Shown here piece after piece: positions 24,657 through 36,463 of a stretch of 64,000 nucleotides of DNA. The DNA is taken from NCBI RefSeq assembly GCF_003255815.1, contig NC_037680.1, forward strand, positions 19,008,543 through 19,072,542, given 5' to 3'. A program made the position numbers and the translations under genes. This DNA is from Theropithecus gelada. Lineage: Eukaryota; Chordata; Mammalia; Primates; Cercopithecidae. Below the pieces are notes generated by a model that was not told the origin of the DNA, did not search any database, and saw nothing but the letters and a program-made list of their open reading frames with translations. Each line of letters starts with the position of its first letter. Position 1 is the first letter of the stretch.

Positions 24657-25108
24657 TTTAGGAAGGTGGAGACTAATGCTTCCTCCTTCATTTTCTATTA
24701 ACTAAAAATGAAAAAGGATGTGAAATCAGCATAATAATCACCTTTTTAAACATGGGTGAGATGTCAAATCTGGCTGGTAACAGCCATATTTAGCTGTGTG
24801 ACAAAGTAAAAGTGACATAAAAATGCAAATGAAAGCCCCAGATCAAAACCGAGTACCGTGGAATTGAAATCTAGAACAACAGGGAATTAATTCTAGAATT
24901 GTGATTTCTTAAAGCAGGAGTCAGGATGCCAAGTCAGGGCCAGGGTCAGACACTGCAACAGCAATAGGAAAGAGAGAAAGAACGAGTAAAGCCATAAACA
25001 ACACAAAATACTGAGATCATTCTTGAGACATTTCTCAAGACTAATCAAAAGGATTTAAAATGGCAGTCAAAAAAAAAAAAAAAAAATCAAGACAGAAGTA
25101 AACAAGAA
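24657..25108. other. Unannotated sequence
   Basis: No recognisable gene or repeat. An A-run lies at 25071-25086. Confidence 0.6.
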
Positions 25109-25234
25109 CCCTGACGCGGTGGCTCATGCCTGTAATCCCAGCACTTTGGGAGGCGGAGGCGGCGGATCACGATGTCAGGAGATCGAGATCATTCTGGCCA
25201 ACATGGTGAAACCCCATCTCTATTAAAAATACAG
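25109..25234 (+). mobile_element. Left-monomer-only Alu (about 126 bp)
   Basis: Starts 'cctgacgcggtggctcatg' and covers the left monomer to 'tctctattaaaaatacaga', then stops in the middle A-rich linker and runs into unrelated DNA. There is no right monomer and no poly(A) tail. Its sequence is AluS-like, not the old free left monomer (FLAM). It may be a 3' truncation by deletion or a retroposed left-monomer transcript. Confidence 0.9.
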
Positions 25235-26520
25235 AATCTTCTTTTCATTTTTAGGAGTAGATTCATTAGCTTGAAAACTTAGAAATGTACACATTATGGT
25301 GCCAAATTTATAATTTATATGATAATTTTTAAAGTTCTCATTGTTACTACATACATTTTATTAACAAACACTTTGTAAGTTTTATTAACAAATGCTTAAA
25401 AAAAAACCTAGACATTAAAGGCAAGCAAGACAAAATTCTAATTATCTTTTGTTGCAAAGCACCATATGTTGCTGCTTTAAAATCAGAAAAGACAATGAAG
25501 AACATCTAGATTTTAAATAAAACTTGGATAAATCTAACCGGGGTGAAAAATTTAAGCTGGTCAATGCATTGCATAGTGACTCTATTTATGACATATTTAA
25601 TCATGCCAAAATATTTATCATTTAGCAGAAGCATCCATTAATACAAAAAGGAGATGTGGTTTGCCAATTTAATATTCAATGTAGTTTTGTATCCAGCTGT
25701 GGCCCTCAAGAAATTTGAAAAATGTTCATGTGGGATTGGAGTTTGGGAGAGGGGTGGATAGAGTGGGAGGAAGACATGTGTATCCCCTTACAAAGCAAGC
25801 AGATGTTTGCTCTCACATTTGGCATAAAAAGTTAAGTGAGCATTAAAAATATTGATTGTATGCATGCAATTTGGATAAAACAGATTTTTAGGCTTGCTTT
25901 ATGATTTATTTAATCTCTTGCAGAGAAGAAAAATGGAATTGTTTCTTAAAGATTTTAAAGACAGATATACATCTAATTTTCTTTTGGGAAATATTGTAAT
26001 TTTATATTTGCATTTCATCTGGAAAGAACACTATAAAAGGGAATTTTCTTCAATTACTAAACAGCAACATGTTTTAGTCACTATTCTTGGGTGAAAGGTA
26101 GCTGATCTCTCATCTTCAGGAAGGAACAACTGGACAGTAATCAGGGATCAGACACTAACCTAGGTTCTAAAAGTGTATTAACGAATCCAGAGTATCAATC
26201 ATCAAAAGTCAGATAGGACTTTTCTGTGACTTCCTGTCATCATGAAAATTTTAAGAGAATAAATATTTTTAGAGTCTTTAAGAGAACCGTACAAACATTA
26301 TGGTCAGAATAGCAAGACAAGCCTGTCTCAAGGTTTAATCTAAGTGAAGAATCATGAGCACTCTCCTCAAGGCATTTTAACAGATCTGAATTTGCCTTCT
26401 GAAGTCTTTTGATCTAAAGCTAAATGAAAATCAGTTATTCCAGAACTTTGAGAATCATATATAACCCCTAAAAATATTGAATGTGGGCAGAATTTATCAC
26501 TTTTTATTAAAATATTTTTG
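25235..26520. other. Unannotated AT-rich sequence
   Basis: No recognisable gene or repeat. Confidence 0.6.
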
Positions 26521-26810
26521 TGCCAGGTGCAGTAGCTCACACCTGTAATCTCAGCATTTTGGGAGGCTAAGGCAGGTGGATCACTTGAGGTCAGGAGTTT
26601 GAGACCAGCCTGGCCAACATGGTGAAACCCTATCTCTACTAAAAAATACAAAAATTAGCCTGGCATGGTGGCAGGCGCCTATAATCCCAGCTACTTGGGA
26701 GGCTGAGGCAGGAGAATTGCTTGAACCACCCGGAGGCAGAGGTTGCTGTGAGCAGAGATCACACCACTGCATTCCAGCCTGGGTGACAGAGCGAGATTCT
26801 GTCTAGAAAA
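26521..26810 (+). mobile_element. AluSx-type SINE
   Basis: Full-length from 'tgccaggtgcagtagctca' to 'gcgagattctgtctagaaaa', with both monomers. The tail is 'agaaaaaa' followed by a TATC microsatellite. 'tatttttgtg' on the left and 'attttttgta' after the microsatellite are a weak candidate target duplication. Confidence 0.96.
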
Positions 26811-26812
26811 AA

Positions 26813-26856
<44 letters not shown>

Positions 26857-26870
26857 ATCTATCATCTATC
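26811..26870. repeat. (TATC)n microsatellite in the tail of an Alu
   Basis: Twelve or so TATC units, with two TATCATC interruptions near the right end, sit right after the Alu A-rich tail. Confidence 0.96.
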
Positions 26871-27984
26871 TATTTTTTGTACTTTTGTACTATCTATACC
26901 TGTAGGTATGATGAGCACTTCGTCTTGCTAAATATTCATTTGATTTGATTTCTTCCCCAAATTCTGGTTTTCAGCATTATGAAAAAAATGTTCATTTATT
27001 TTGAAGTCACTTCTTTCTGTCTTAAACATTTTTTGACTTCAGGAGACCACAACTTAAATGTTTTGTTTGTTTATTTTTGTCTTTGTACGAACAGACACAT
27101 GTAAACTATTTTATAAGATACATTTTAGTAAGCTACATGGCATGATCAGCCACAGTATAAATATTAAAAATATTATAAGATATTATAAGATACATGGCAT
27201 GACCAGCCAGAGTATAAATATTAAAAATTAAGTAAGCGAATCATATTTTTGTTATTTTTCATATTCTATTCTTTGTTCCTGAAACTCCCTCCCATCTACC
27301 CTAAACACCCGACATCCACATTCTATTCTTCAGCTATGGAAAGCCCACCACAGCCCCATCCTGGCAACATGGTGGCCTGGACCACAACCGACAATGCTCC
27401 TATGGTCCAAAATTGCCTTCTTATTCTATCCTCGCTTCTACCCTTCCTTTGCCAAAAATTCTATACTATCAAAGAAATTTTAGCTACCTGCAAAAATAAA
27501 TGAATCTCAATAAAGAGTTAACCCCTTCACACAAAGAATGAATGATTAATAAATAGTCTTTGTTGAATTTGCTTATGAAATGAATTTATTTCCAAATTAA
27601 ATTCTAACTAGATTGATTATAAAACCTCTTGATGGAAAATCTTTTTCAAAAGCCCTAACAATTAAACTCCTACAATAAATAATTTTTAAACATTGACAAT
27701 GTTTTATTTCAGAGAGAGATTTTGAATTGTTTTTTATATATGCTATATATGCAAATTATATCTTGATTTCTTACTTGATATTCCTGTTTCTCTTCTACGC
27801 TTGGTTATGTTTTTTTTTTGCAAGATTTTATTATTTTCTCTACTTTTTCAATTTTGTAAATGTTGAAATGTCATAAGCTTTTCAGGTCTTTCAGTCTTGT
27901 TCATAGACCTTCAGAATCATTTTTCTATAAAGGGGAAATTATATAAATAATAAGTTATATTATCTTAAAATATATTAAAAATCA
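26871..27984. other. Unannotated AT-rich sequence with a 57-bp imperfect duplication
   Basis: No gene recognised. A frame of 84 codons at 27249-27503 contains no recognisable motif. The imperfect tandem duplication at 27135-27237 is listed separately. Confidence 0.55.
27135..27237. repeat. Imperfect 57-bp tandem duplication
   Basis: 'acatggcatgatcagccaca' at 27135 recurs as 'acatggcatgaccagccaga' at 27192, each followed by 'gtataaatattaaaaat'. The spacing is 57 bp with few mismatches. Confidence 0.9.
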
Positions 27985-28209
27985 GGCCGGACAAGGAGAA
28001 TCAAGAATGCGCACTGTTCCCCATTTTTCCGACACCCCACCACCACAATCTTAGCACCTGGAAACAAGCAACAGCAGTCTGCTACTGGGGCTGGGGCACG
28101 TGTATTGAAAGAAACCTCACCTGAAGCACAAGTCTGCAGGGTTTCTCAAAAGCTAAAAGTGTCCACTGGCATTGAGGAAAGCCCTCTGCCATCCCAGGAA
28201 CCACACTAA
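27985..28209 (+). pseudogene. Unrecognised 75-codon open stretch, possible 5'-truncated retrocopy
   Basis: A stop-free frame of 75 codons without an ATG near its start ends at a TAA at 28207-28209. It is clearly richer in G+C than the surroundings. The translation is mixed and protein-like (for example 'TGAGARVLKETSPEAQ' followed by 'LKVSTGIEESPLPSQEPH'), unlike the AT-driven noise elsewhere. I do not recognise the family. An A-rich stretch begins about 100 bp after the stop ('acaacaaaaaacag', about 28303). This could be a 5'-truncated processed copy of a cellular mRNA, or chance. Confidence 0.25.
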
Positions 28210-29900
28210 GAACAAGACATCAAAAACCAACCACAGTAGGACTTGGATGCAGTAAACTACAGCAGAATGTTGCTATGTTGCTGTCACTCTAACAATGACA
28301 AAGCAACAACAAAAAACAGATAATCTTAATCTGATAGAAGTCAACAATTAGATTTCTAAATTATGATTAAGTATTGAAGCAAAATAACTCTTTAAAAGTA
28401 GCTATGGACAAAACCATAATATTGAAGTCAGGAATGTCAAGATTCTTATAACATTTTAAAAATACTTTATTTTTAATTTTTAAATGCCTCTATCTTAAGG
28501 CAATGATGATATTTAATAAATTGATGAAATTTCTTGAATGACAGACTCTTAGCTCTCTATTTGAACAGATACAGTCTTTGGCCTTTTTTGCCTATTACCA
28601 GACCATGTTACTGGATGTTGACACTTCTTCAATTTCTTCCCTAAGTGGTGTCAGAATTCCTCCTTTATCAGTCAATCAATCTGCCAGGAGAGTCTTCTGT
28701 TCTCTTCCCACATTTTCTAAGTTAATTCTGACTTCATAGTCTAGTAAGTAAGAATCAGGCCATAGGGAACTGGTAGAAAAGCCACTTTTCTCACACTTTT
28801 TACTTCCTGTGCCCCATGGCAGCTATACTCAGGAGATGCCTGTCTAAGTAACTATCAGGACCACTTACTAACAAGCGTCCAAGGTCAAAGTATATTCAAC
28901 ATGGGATACAAAGGCATCCTTTGACTTACTGGCCTCCATTTCTGAGTTTTGAGGAAAAAAATTTAATCAGCGCAGGCAGTAGAATAGAGAAAGTACCAAA
29001 AAAAAAGGAAAAATTATCACTGAGGATTAGTTCAAATTCAATTTTTCAATATTATTGAATTTATACAAATAATATTTAATAGAATTCTGCTTATTCTTCA
29101 AAAATATTGCAATATTTATGGATTTTGTTTCAAGAAATACTTAAAAAAATTAACAACTGCATTTCTGAACACTTCTTACATATTGGGCCAGTTGCACCTT
29201 TTATAAGGAGAGAAAGCATTTGACTTTTGAGAAGAAGAATTATTAGAGATCATCCCCAAACTTAGGTATTACATCTCTTCATTGGAAAAAAAAAAATTGA
29301 CATTTTTTTATAGAATAGAATGTCTCTGGGCCAGACATTCTATTTCACACTAGTTAAAGTAGAACTTTTACAATTGTTAGATTTGTTGGTGGCCCAGAAA
29401 CAGTTTGTTTAAGATTTAAGGCAGTTGTTGTGGGCGGGGCTAAAGTAGTTGTTGGTTGTTTAGTTGTTGGCTGGTTTGTTTAGTTTCATCAAGATATGTA
29501 GTACCATGTGAAAAATAATTGTATTTTCATTATTCATTCTTAAAATAAGACTCTTTCTTTTTTTAATTTTTTAGAAATTACAGAGAAAAAAACAGCTGTG
29601 CATATTCAAAAGCAATGTATATATAAAAACAATGAGTCAGCATTATGCTTTTAGTTATGGAGATGCCCATGTTACATATTTCATGAAGAATCAGCTGAAG
29701 GATATGACTGAATACTGAAAGAATGCCACTAGATTAAGGAGACTGCCTAGTATACCTATGTCATCAAACACTGGTAATTTGTTTATTTTCTTGTAGAGTG
29801 GGTAAGGCCCATTTTGATCATATTTCAAAAAACAGTGTTCAGATTTGCTTCAAATTACTTTCCTTAAGTATTTCTTCCCAAATACAACTTTGTAAAATAA
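28210..29900. other. Unannotated sequence
   Basis: No gene or repeat recognised with confidence. The piece at 28570-28970 is more GC-balanced and may hold an old LTR or LINE fragment that I cannot name. A short tract at 29400-29475 repeats 'gttgttgg/gtttgttta' imperfectly. Confidence 0.5.
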
Positions 29901-30153
29901 CTGGTACTGCACCTGGCCGTGAACGCTGTTCAGTGGAAGTTTATTAGTTTCAGTAGTGGCAGCAACATAATAATTGAATCCCTGTATAACCCATACCTCA
30001 AGAAGATCAACTGTGAAACTTATGTCTCTAGAACAAAATGATTTTTGGATACATCAGGTGACATCAATGCCATTAAAAAGAGGATCTGCTGATGCTGTTC
30101 TTCACCACTGTTTTTCTGCACCTAAGTTTAAGTCCATGATAAATCTTGAATAA
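29901..30153 (+). pseudogene. Unrecognised frameshifted protein-like fragment, possible retrocopy
   Basis: One frame is open from 29901 (after a TAA) to a TGA at 30039-30041, and encodes a mixed sequence ending 'YNPYLKKINCETYVSRTK'. Shifting by one base at about 30037 opens a second frame to a TAA at 30151-30153, reading 'NDFWIHQVTSMPLKRGSADA' and on. Together they give about 84 codons with one frameshift. The composition is protein-like but I do not recognise the family. This could be the 3' coding end of a processed pseudogene. Confidence 0.25.
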
Positions 30154-30269
30154 ACGTTTTTCTATGAATGGTTGAATTAATAATTCAAGATGAATTACAA
30201 ACTTACTTATGTTACCTCTCGGAATTAGACTGTGCTACTGTTGATTAACACATTTGGAGGATAATGCTG

Positions 30270-30770
30270 AATCCACCATGCCTCAAGCAGCCCAAGAGAC
30301 ATTCCATTCATACATGTGTATGGGATAAGGGCCCAAGAGAGCCTCATGGAAGGAACTTCTGAAAGTGAAGAAAGTGCTTCATCTTCTTTGCCAGGAGATC
30401 TGTCTGTTGATCCTACAAGTATCCCTCGCTCTCTGCTGTGCTTCTAACAATTTATTTTGTGAAAATTTTATGGACAGTGCTCGATACTTATTCTAATTAA
30501 AGGAATGTGTCTTACACAGGTGATAGGCATGCTGAGATTCGGATGGATTTAAAATGTTAATATGTGAAGAATTATGGATATTATTTAGATGCTGAAAACT
30601 TGAGCCCTCACTGTTGTTCACTCTGCAAGTCTAATCAGATGATACTTCTCAAATTATTGATATACAAATGAGATTTTGCTACCATAACTTCTTGTGTGTA
30701 AAAATGTTCATTGTGCTTTATGTTGAAATGAGTCCATACAGTGTATACACAATGCATAATGTGCAATAAA
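30270..30770 (+). pseudogene. Possible 3' terminal exon or retrocopy tail with AATAAA
   Basis: A stop-free frame of about 57 codons ends at TAA near 30449. Its C-terminal half reads 'EGTSESEESASSSLPGDLSV' and beyond. About 320 bp of AT-rich 3'-UTR-like sequence follows, up to AATAAA at 30765-30770. A strong-looking acceptor ('cttcatcttctttgccag') lies near 30375-30395. Either a real gene's last exon, part of the retrocopy above, or chance. I recognise no family. Confidence 0.2.
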
Positions 30771-31559
30771 AATAAGTTAATGTCATGAATTTTCCAACAA
30801 TTTTAGATACTCTAGTTAGCATTTGTTCTTCTTTTTTATTTTTCATGAAGGAATGACATTCTTCAAATGCCATTTTTACCACTTCATTTAAAATTAAGGA
30901 GGTGGAGCAAGGTGGCAGAATAGAAGGTGTCCCTGGCCCCTCCCTGCCCCAGGAGCATCAAATTTTAACAACTATCTGTACATAGAAAAGCACCATCACG
31001 AGAAACAAAAATCAAGTGAGCAATCACAGTATGTGGCTTTAATTTCATATCCCTCAATGAGGCATCGAAGAGGGTGAGAGAGACAGTCTTGTATAGCTGA
31101 TCTCATGCCCACGCCCTGTCACATCCCCTGGCAATGGTCCTGGGGCATGGAGAGTCTGTTCACTTAGAGGAGGGAGAGCACAGAGACTGGGGAACTTTAC
31201 ATTGAACTTAGTGCTACCCTGTCATAGCAGAGAATAAAGCCATGCTGGGATCAGCCAGTGCCCACACATGTGGGAGCAACTGAACCGACCCTAGCTAGAG
31301 GGAAATTTGCCCATTCCAGCAGTTAGAACTCGAGTTTCTGGACAAGCCTTGCCATTGCAGGCTGAAATGCTCTGGGGTCCTAGGTAAGCTTGAAAGACAG
31401 AATAGGAGACAAGGAGTGAAATTCCTAGGCAACTCCTAGTGTTAGGCTGGGCTTAGAACCAGAGGACTAGGGTGGCATGTTACTGAGGGAGATACCCCAG
31501 AGGCAGCTAAGGGACTTCTAGCACTACTTCTCCCCTAACCTCTGGCAGTGAAGCTTGAA

Positions 31560-32300
31560 GCAATGAAAGTAACTCCTCGCTTCTGCTTAAAGAGAGGAGA
31601 GCAAAGAGTAAAGTGGATTTTATCTTGCATTTTGGATACCTGTTCAGCTACAGTAGTTAGCACACTGGGCACAGTTGTGAGACCCCCATTACAGGCCCTA
31701 GCTTATGCATGTTATTTCTAGACAAACCTTGGTGCCAAAGGCAACCTGCTGCCTTGAAGGGAAGAACCCAGTGATGACAGGATTCATCATCTACTTACTG
31801 AAGAGTTCTTGGGCCCTAAATAACCAGCAGCAATACCCAGGGAGTATGCTGTGGGCCTTGGGCTCTGAGATGTGCTGACTTCAGGTGTGACCCAGCACAT
31901 TTCCAACTGTGGCAGCTACAGTAAATGACTCCTTCTGAGAAAAGCAGAGGGAAGAGTAAAGGGGACTTTGTCTTGCACCTTAGGTAATACCTCGGCCACA
32001 GTGGGTTAGAGCAACAAGCAATCTCCTGCAGACCCTGGGTCCAGGACTAAGCTCTTGGACAGCATTTCTGGACCTGCCCTGGGTCAGAGGGGAGCCCATT
32101 GCCCTGGGTGAGTCTCAGACCTGGCAGTATTCACCACAAGCTGACTGAAGAGCCCCTGGGCTCTAAGAAAACATCAGTGTCGCATTGTGGTTTGAGTGCC
32201 AACTTAGCCACAGTAGAATGGAGCACTAGGTCAATTTCTAAGGTTTTTGACTTCAATTCCTGGCCCAAAGACAGTACCTCTGGGTCTGCCTGGGGCCTAG
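31560..32300 (+). repeat. Internal repeats (~345 bp) in the L1 5' UTR
   Basis: 'caaagagtaaagtggattt' near 31602 recurs as 'ggaagagtaaaggggactt' near 31950, and 'ctgaagagttcttgggccct' near 31799 recurs as 'ctgaagagcccctgggctct' near 32143. The spacing is about 345 bp, so the 5' UTR contains two or more diverged tandem segments. Confidence 0.75.
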
Positions 32301-32839
32301 GGTAGTTGCCACCCTGGAGAGGAGGACATAAACCTATCTAGCTTCACTACCTGCTGATCCTAGAGCACTAGGGCCTTGACTGAACACATGTGGTAGCCAA
32401 GTAGTGGTTACAGTGGGCCTTGGATGAGACCCAGTGCTATGCTGGCTTCAGAGCTGAACCATCATAGTCCCAATGGTGGTGGCCACAGGGGTGCTTGCAT
32501 CACCACACCCCCCAATTGCAGGTGGTTCAGCACAGAGAAAGATTCCATTTGTTTGGAAGAAAGCAAGGGAAAAGAACAAGAGTCTCTGCCTGGTAATCCA
32601 CAGAATTTTTCCAAATCTTATCTAAAGACCTCTAAAGTGTTACTTGTGTAAGTCTGCAAAAAACACAGTGTTTTTGGGTTTGGGGTCCAAGTTTCTTCAA
32701 ATACCTGGAAAGCCTTCTCAAGAAGGATGGGCACAAATGAGCCCAGACTGTGAAGAGTACAATAAATACCTGACTCTTCAATGCCCAGGCACCAACAAAC
32801 ATATACAAGCACCAGAATCATCCAGGAAAACATGACCTG

Positions 32840-33700
32840 ATGAAACAAATTAAATCAGGCACCAGAGACTAGTGAGACTGGAGAAAGACAGATATGTGAT
32901 TTTTCAAATGTAGAAGTCAAAATAGCTACTTTGAGGAAACCTGAAGAAATTCATAACACAGACCAAGAATACAGAATTCTATTCAACAAATATAACAAAG
33001 AGATAACAATAAAAAGAATCAAGTAGAAATTCTACAGTTGAAAATTGCAATTGACTTACAGAAAAATGTATCAATTGCTTAATAGCATAATCAATCAAGC
33101 AGAAGAGATAATTAGTGAGCTTGAAGACAGGCTACTTACACTTACATTCTGAAATTACACAGTCAGAATAGATAAAAGAAAAAAGAATGAAGCACACCTA
33201 TAAGAGCTAAAAAATAGCCTTAAAAGGGCAAAAGTTACTGGCTTTAAAAAGGAGAGAGAAAAAGAGATGAAGGTAGAAAATTTATTTAAAGGAAAAATAT
33301 CAGAGAACTTCCCAAACCTTGAGAAACATATCAAAATTTAAGAACAAGAATGTTGTAGATTTAACCCAAAGACTACCTCAAGGTATTTAATAATCATACT
33401 CCCAAAGGTCAAGGATAAAGTAAGGATCTTAAAAGCAGCAACATAAAATAAATAAACAACATAGAGTAGAACTCTAATACATTTCAGTGGAAATCTTACA
33501 TGCCGGGAGAGAGTGGCATGACATATTTAAAGTGCTGAAGGAACAATTTTACCCTTGAATAGTACATCCAGCCAAAAATATCCTTTAAGCATGAAGAAGA
33601 AATAAAGATCTTCCCTGGTAAACAAAAGCTGAGGTATTTTGTCAACATCAGACCTCTCCTAGAAGAAATGTTAAAGGGAGTTATCTAATCTGAAAGAAAA
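32840..33700 (+). pseudogene. Decayed L1 ORF1
   Basis: The region corresponds to L1 ORF1, which encodes an RNA-binding chaperone with a coiled coil, an RRM and a C-terminal domain. Recognisable nucleotide blocks include 'gagcttgaagacaggctact', 'gagaacttcccaaacc' and 'catgacatatttaaagtgct'. Frameshifts and stops break it throughout; no long frame remains. Confidence 0.8.
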
Positions 33701-34604
33701 GGATGTTAATAAGCAAGAAGAGATCCTTTGAAGGTACAGAATTCAACAGAAAAACTAAGCACACAGAAAAATGCAGAATATTGTAACACCATAATTGTGA
33801 TATGTAATCTACTCTTAAGTAGAAAGACTAAATGATGAACCAATCAAAAACAATAACTACAACAAATTTTCAAGAGACAGACAGTACAATAAAACATAAA
33901 GAGAAACAACAGAAACTTAAAAATCAGGGAGGAAGTTAGAGTTTAGACTTTTTATTTTTTTTATTTTTGCTTGTTTGTTTATGTAAACAATGTTAAACTG
34001 TTATTAGTTGAAAATAATGAGCTATAGGATAGTATTTGCAAGCTTCATGGTAACCTCAAATACAAAGAAACATACAATGAATACACATAAAATAAAAAGC
34101 AAGATGTTAAATCGTAACACCAGAGAACATCACCTTCATTAAAATGAAGACAGGAAGAAAGGAAAAAAGGACGAGAAAACTGCAAAACAACCAGAAAACA
34201 AATTACAAAATGGCAAGGGTAAGTCCTTACTTATCAATAATAATATTGAATGTAAAGGCACTAAACTCCCCAGTCAAAAGGTCATGGAGTGGCTGAATGA
34301 ATAAAAAAACAAGATCCAATGATAGGTTGCTTACAAGAAACACTTCACCAATGAAGATACATATACACCAAAAATAAAGGGATGGAAGAAGATGGTCCAT
34401 GCTAATGGAAACAAAAAAAAGAGCAAGAGTAGCTATACTTATATCAGAAAAAAAGGATTTTTTAAGACAAAAACTGTAAGATGAGGCAAAGATCATTATC
34501 CAATAATAAAGGAGTCAATTCAGCAAGAAGATATAAAGATTGTAAATATATATGCGCCCAACACTGGAGCACCCAGTTATGTAAGGGAAAATAGTAGAGT
34601 GAGA

Positions 34605-34662
34605 GCCAAGGGGGAGGGGGAGAGAGAGAGAGAGAGAGAGAGAGTGAGAGACAGAGAGAGAC
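34605..34662. repeat. (GA)n microsatellite inside L1 ORF2
   Basis: A GA run (about 34619-34644) with GA-like flanks. In the family, this part of ORF2 carries a short 'aaagagagagatag' motif, which is the likely seed. Confidence 0.95.
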
Positions 34663-35353
34663 TCAATAAAATAATAGTTGGAGACTTCAACACCCCATGT
34701 CGTCATTGGACAGATCTTCCAGACAGCCAGTCAACAAAGAAACATCAAACTCAATCTGCACTATTGAACAAATGGACCTAAGATACTTACAGGTAATTTT
34801 ATTCAACAGCTATAGAATAACATTATCTTCCTTAGCACGTGGATCATGCTCAAGGATAGACCACATATTAGGTCACAAAACAAGTCTTGAAAAAAATTTT
34901 ATTTTTAAAAATTGTATTTTAAAAAAATTGAAATAATATGAAACATCTTCCTTGACCACAGTGTAATAAAACCAGAAACAAATAACAACAGGAACTTTGG
35001 AAATTATACAAGCACATGGAAATTAAATAATATGCTCCTCAATTACCAGTGGGACAACAAAGTAATTAAGAAGGAAACTGAAAAGTTTCTTGAAACAAAT
35101 GACAATGGAAACACAATACCAAAACCTAAGGGATCCAGTGGAAGCAGTGCTAAAAGGAATATATAAAGCTATAGGTGCCTACATGAAAAAAGGAGAAAAA
35201 CTTCACATAAATATCCTAATGATGAATTTTGAAGAACTAGATAAGCAAGATCAAACCAAACACAAAATTAGTAGAATAAATCATAAAGATCAGAGTAGAA
35301 ATAAATGAATGTGAAATGAAGTAAACAATACAAAAGATCAACAAAACATAACG

Positions 35354-35378
<25 letters not shown>
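35354..35378. repeat. T25 tract inside L1 ORF2
   Basis: A pure T25 run where the family usually has a short T run next to 'gaaaagataaa'. Likely an expansion of that short run. Confidence 0.95.
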
Positions 35379-35384
<6 letters not shown>

Positions 35385-35725
35385 TAAAGTTCACACAATC
35401 CTTAGCGGGATTAATGAAGAAAAAAAGGGAGAGACCAAAATAAATAAATCAGAGGTGAAAAAGGAGACATTACAACCAATACTGCAGAAACTCAAAGAAT
35501 CATTAGTGGTTATTATGAGCAACTATATCCAATGAATTAAAAAATCTAGAGGAAATGGATAAATTCCTGGACACATACCATACACAAAGATTGAATCATG
35601 AAGAAATCCAAGACCTCAGAAGACCAATAACAAGTAACAATATTAAAGCTGTAATAAAGTGTCCCACTAAAGAAAACCTTGGGAACTTATGGCTTCACAG
35701 TAGATTCTACCATACATTAAAAAAA

Positions 35726-36044
35726 GAATAAATAGGGCCCGCGCTGTGGCTCAAGCCTGTAATCTCAGCACTTTGGAAGGCCGAGACAGGCGGATCACGA
35801 GGTCAGGAGATGGAGACCATCCTAACTAAGGCGGTGAAACCCCGTCTCTACTAAAAAAACAAAAAACTAGCCGGGCGAGGTGGCGGGGGCCTGTAGTCCC
35901 AGCTACTCGGGAGGCTGAGGCAGGAGAATGGCGTGAACCCGGGAGGCGGAGCTTGCAGTGAGCGGAGATCCGGCCACTGCACTCCAGCCTGGGCGACAGA
36001 GCGAGACTCCGTCTCAAAAAAAAAAAAAAAAAAAGGAATAAATA
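35726..36044 (+). mobile_element. Young AluY of Old World monkey type
   Basis: The Alu body starts at 35735 ('gggcccgcgctgtggctcaa') and ends in 'gactccgtctc' plus A19. The target duplication is gaataaata at 35726-35734 and 36036-36044. It carries 'gcgaggtggcggg' and 'gagatccggccactgc', the latter typical of cercopithecid AluY. It splits the L1 ORF2 of the host element. Confidence 0.97.
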
Positions 36045-36151
36045 CTACTCAAAGTATACCAAAAGATAGAGGAGGAAGAGATACTTTCAAAATCAAACTC
36101 ATTCTACAAGGACAATATTACTCTGATATCAAATCCAGACAAAGACACATG

Positions 36152-36463
<312 letters not shown>

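Noticed and set aside
30375..30400. Splice acceptor and genuine last exon
   Set aside because: The pyrimidine tract plus AG looks good but the same bases are read as codons. Without transcripts or a recognised protein it stays only a possibility (see findings).
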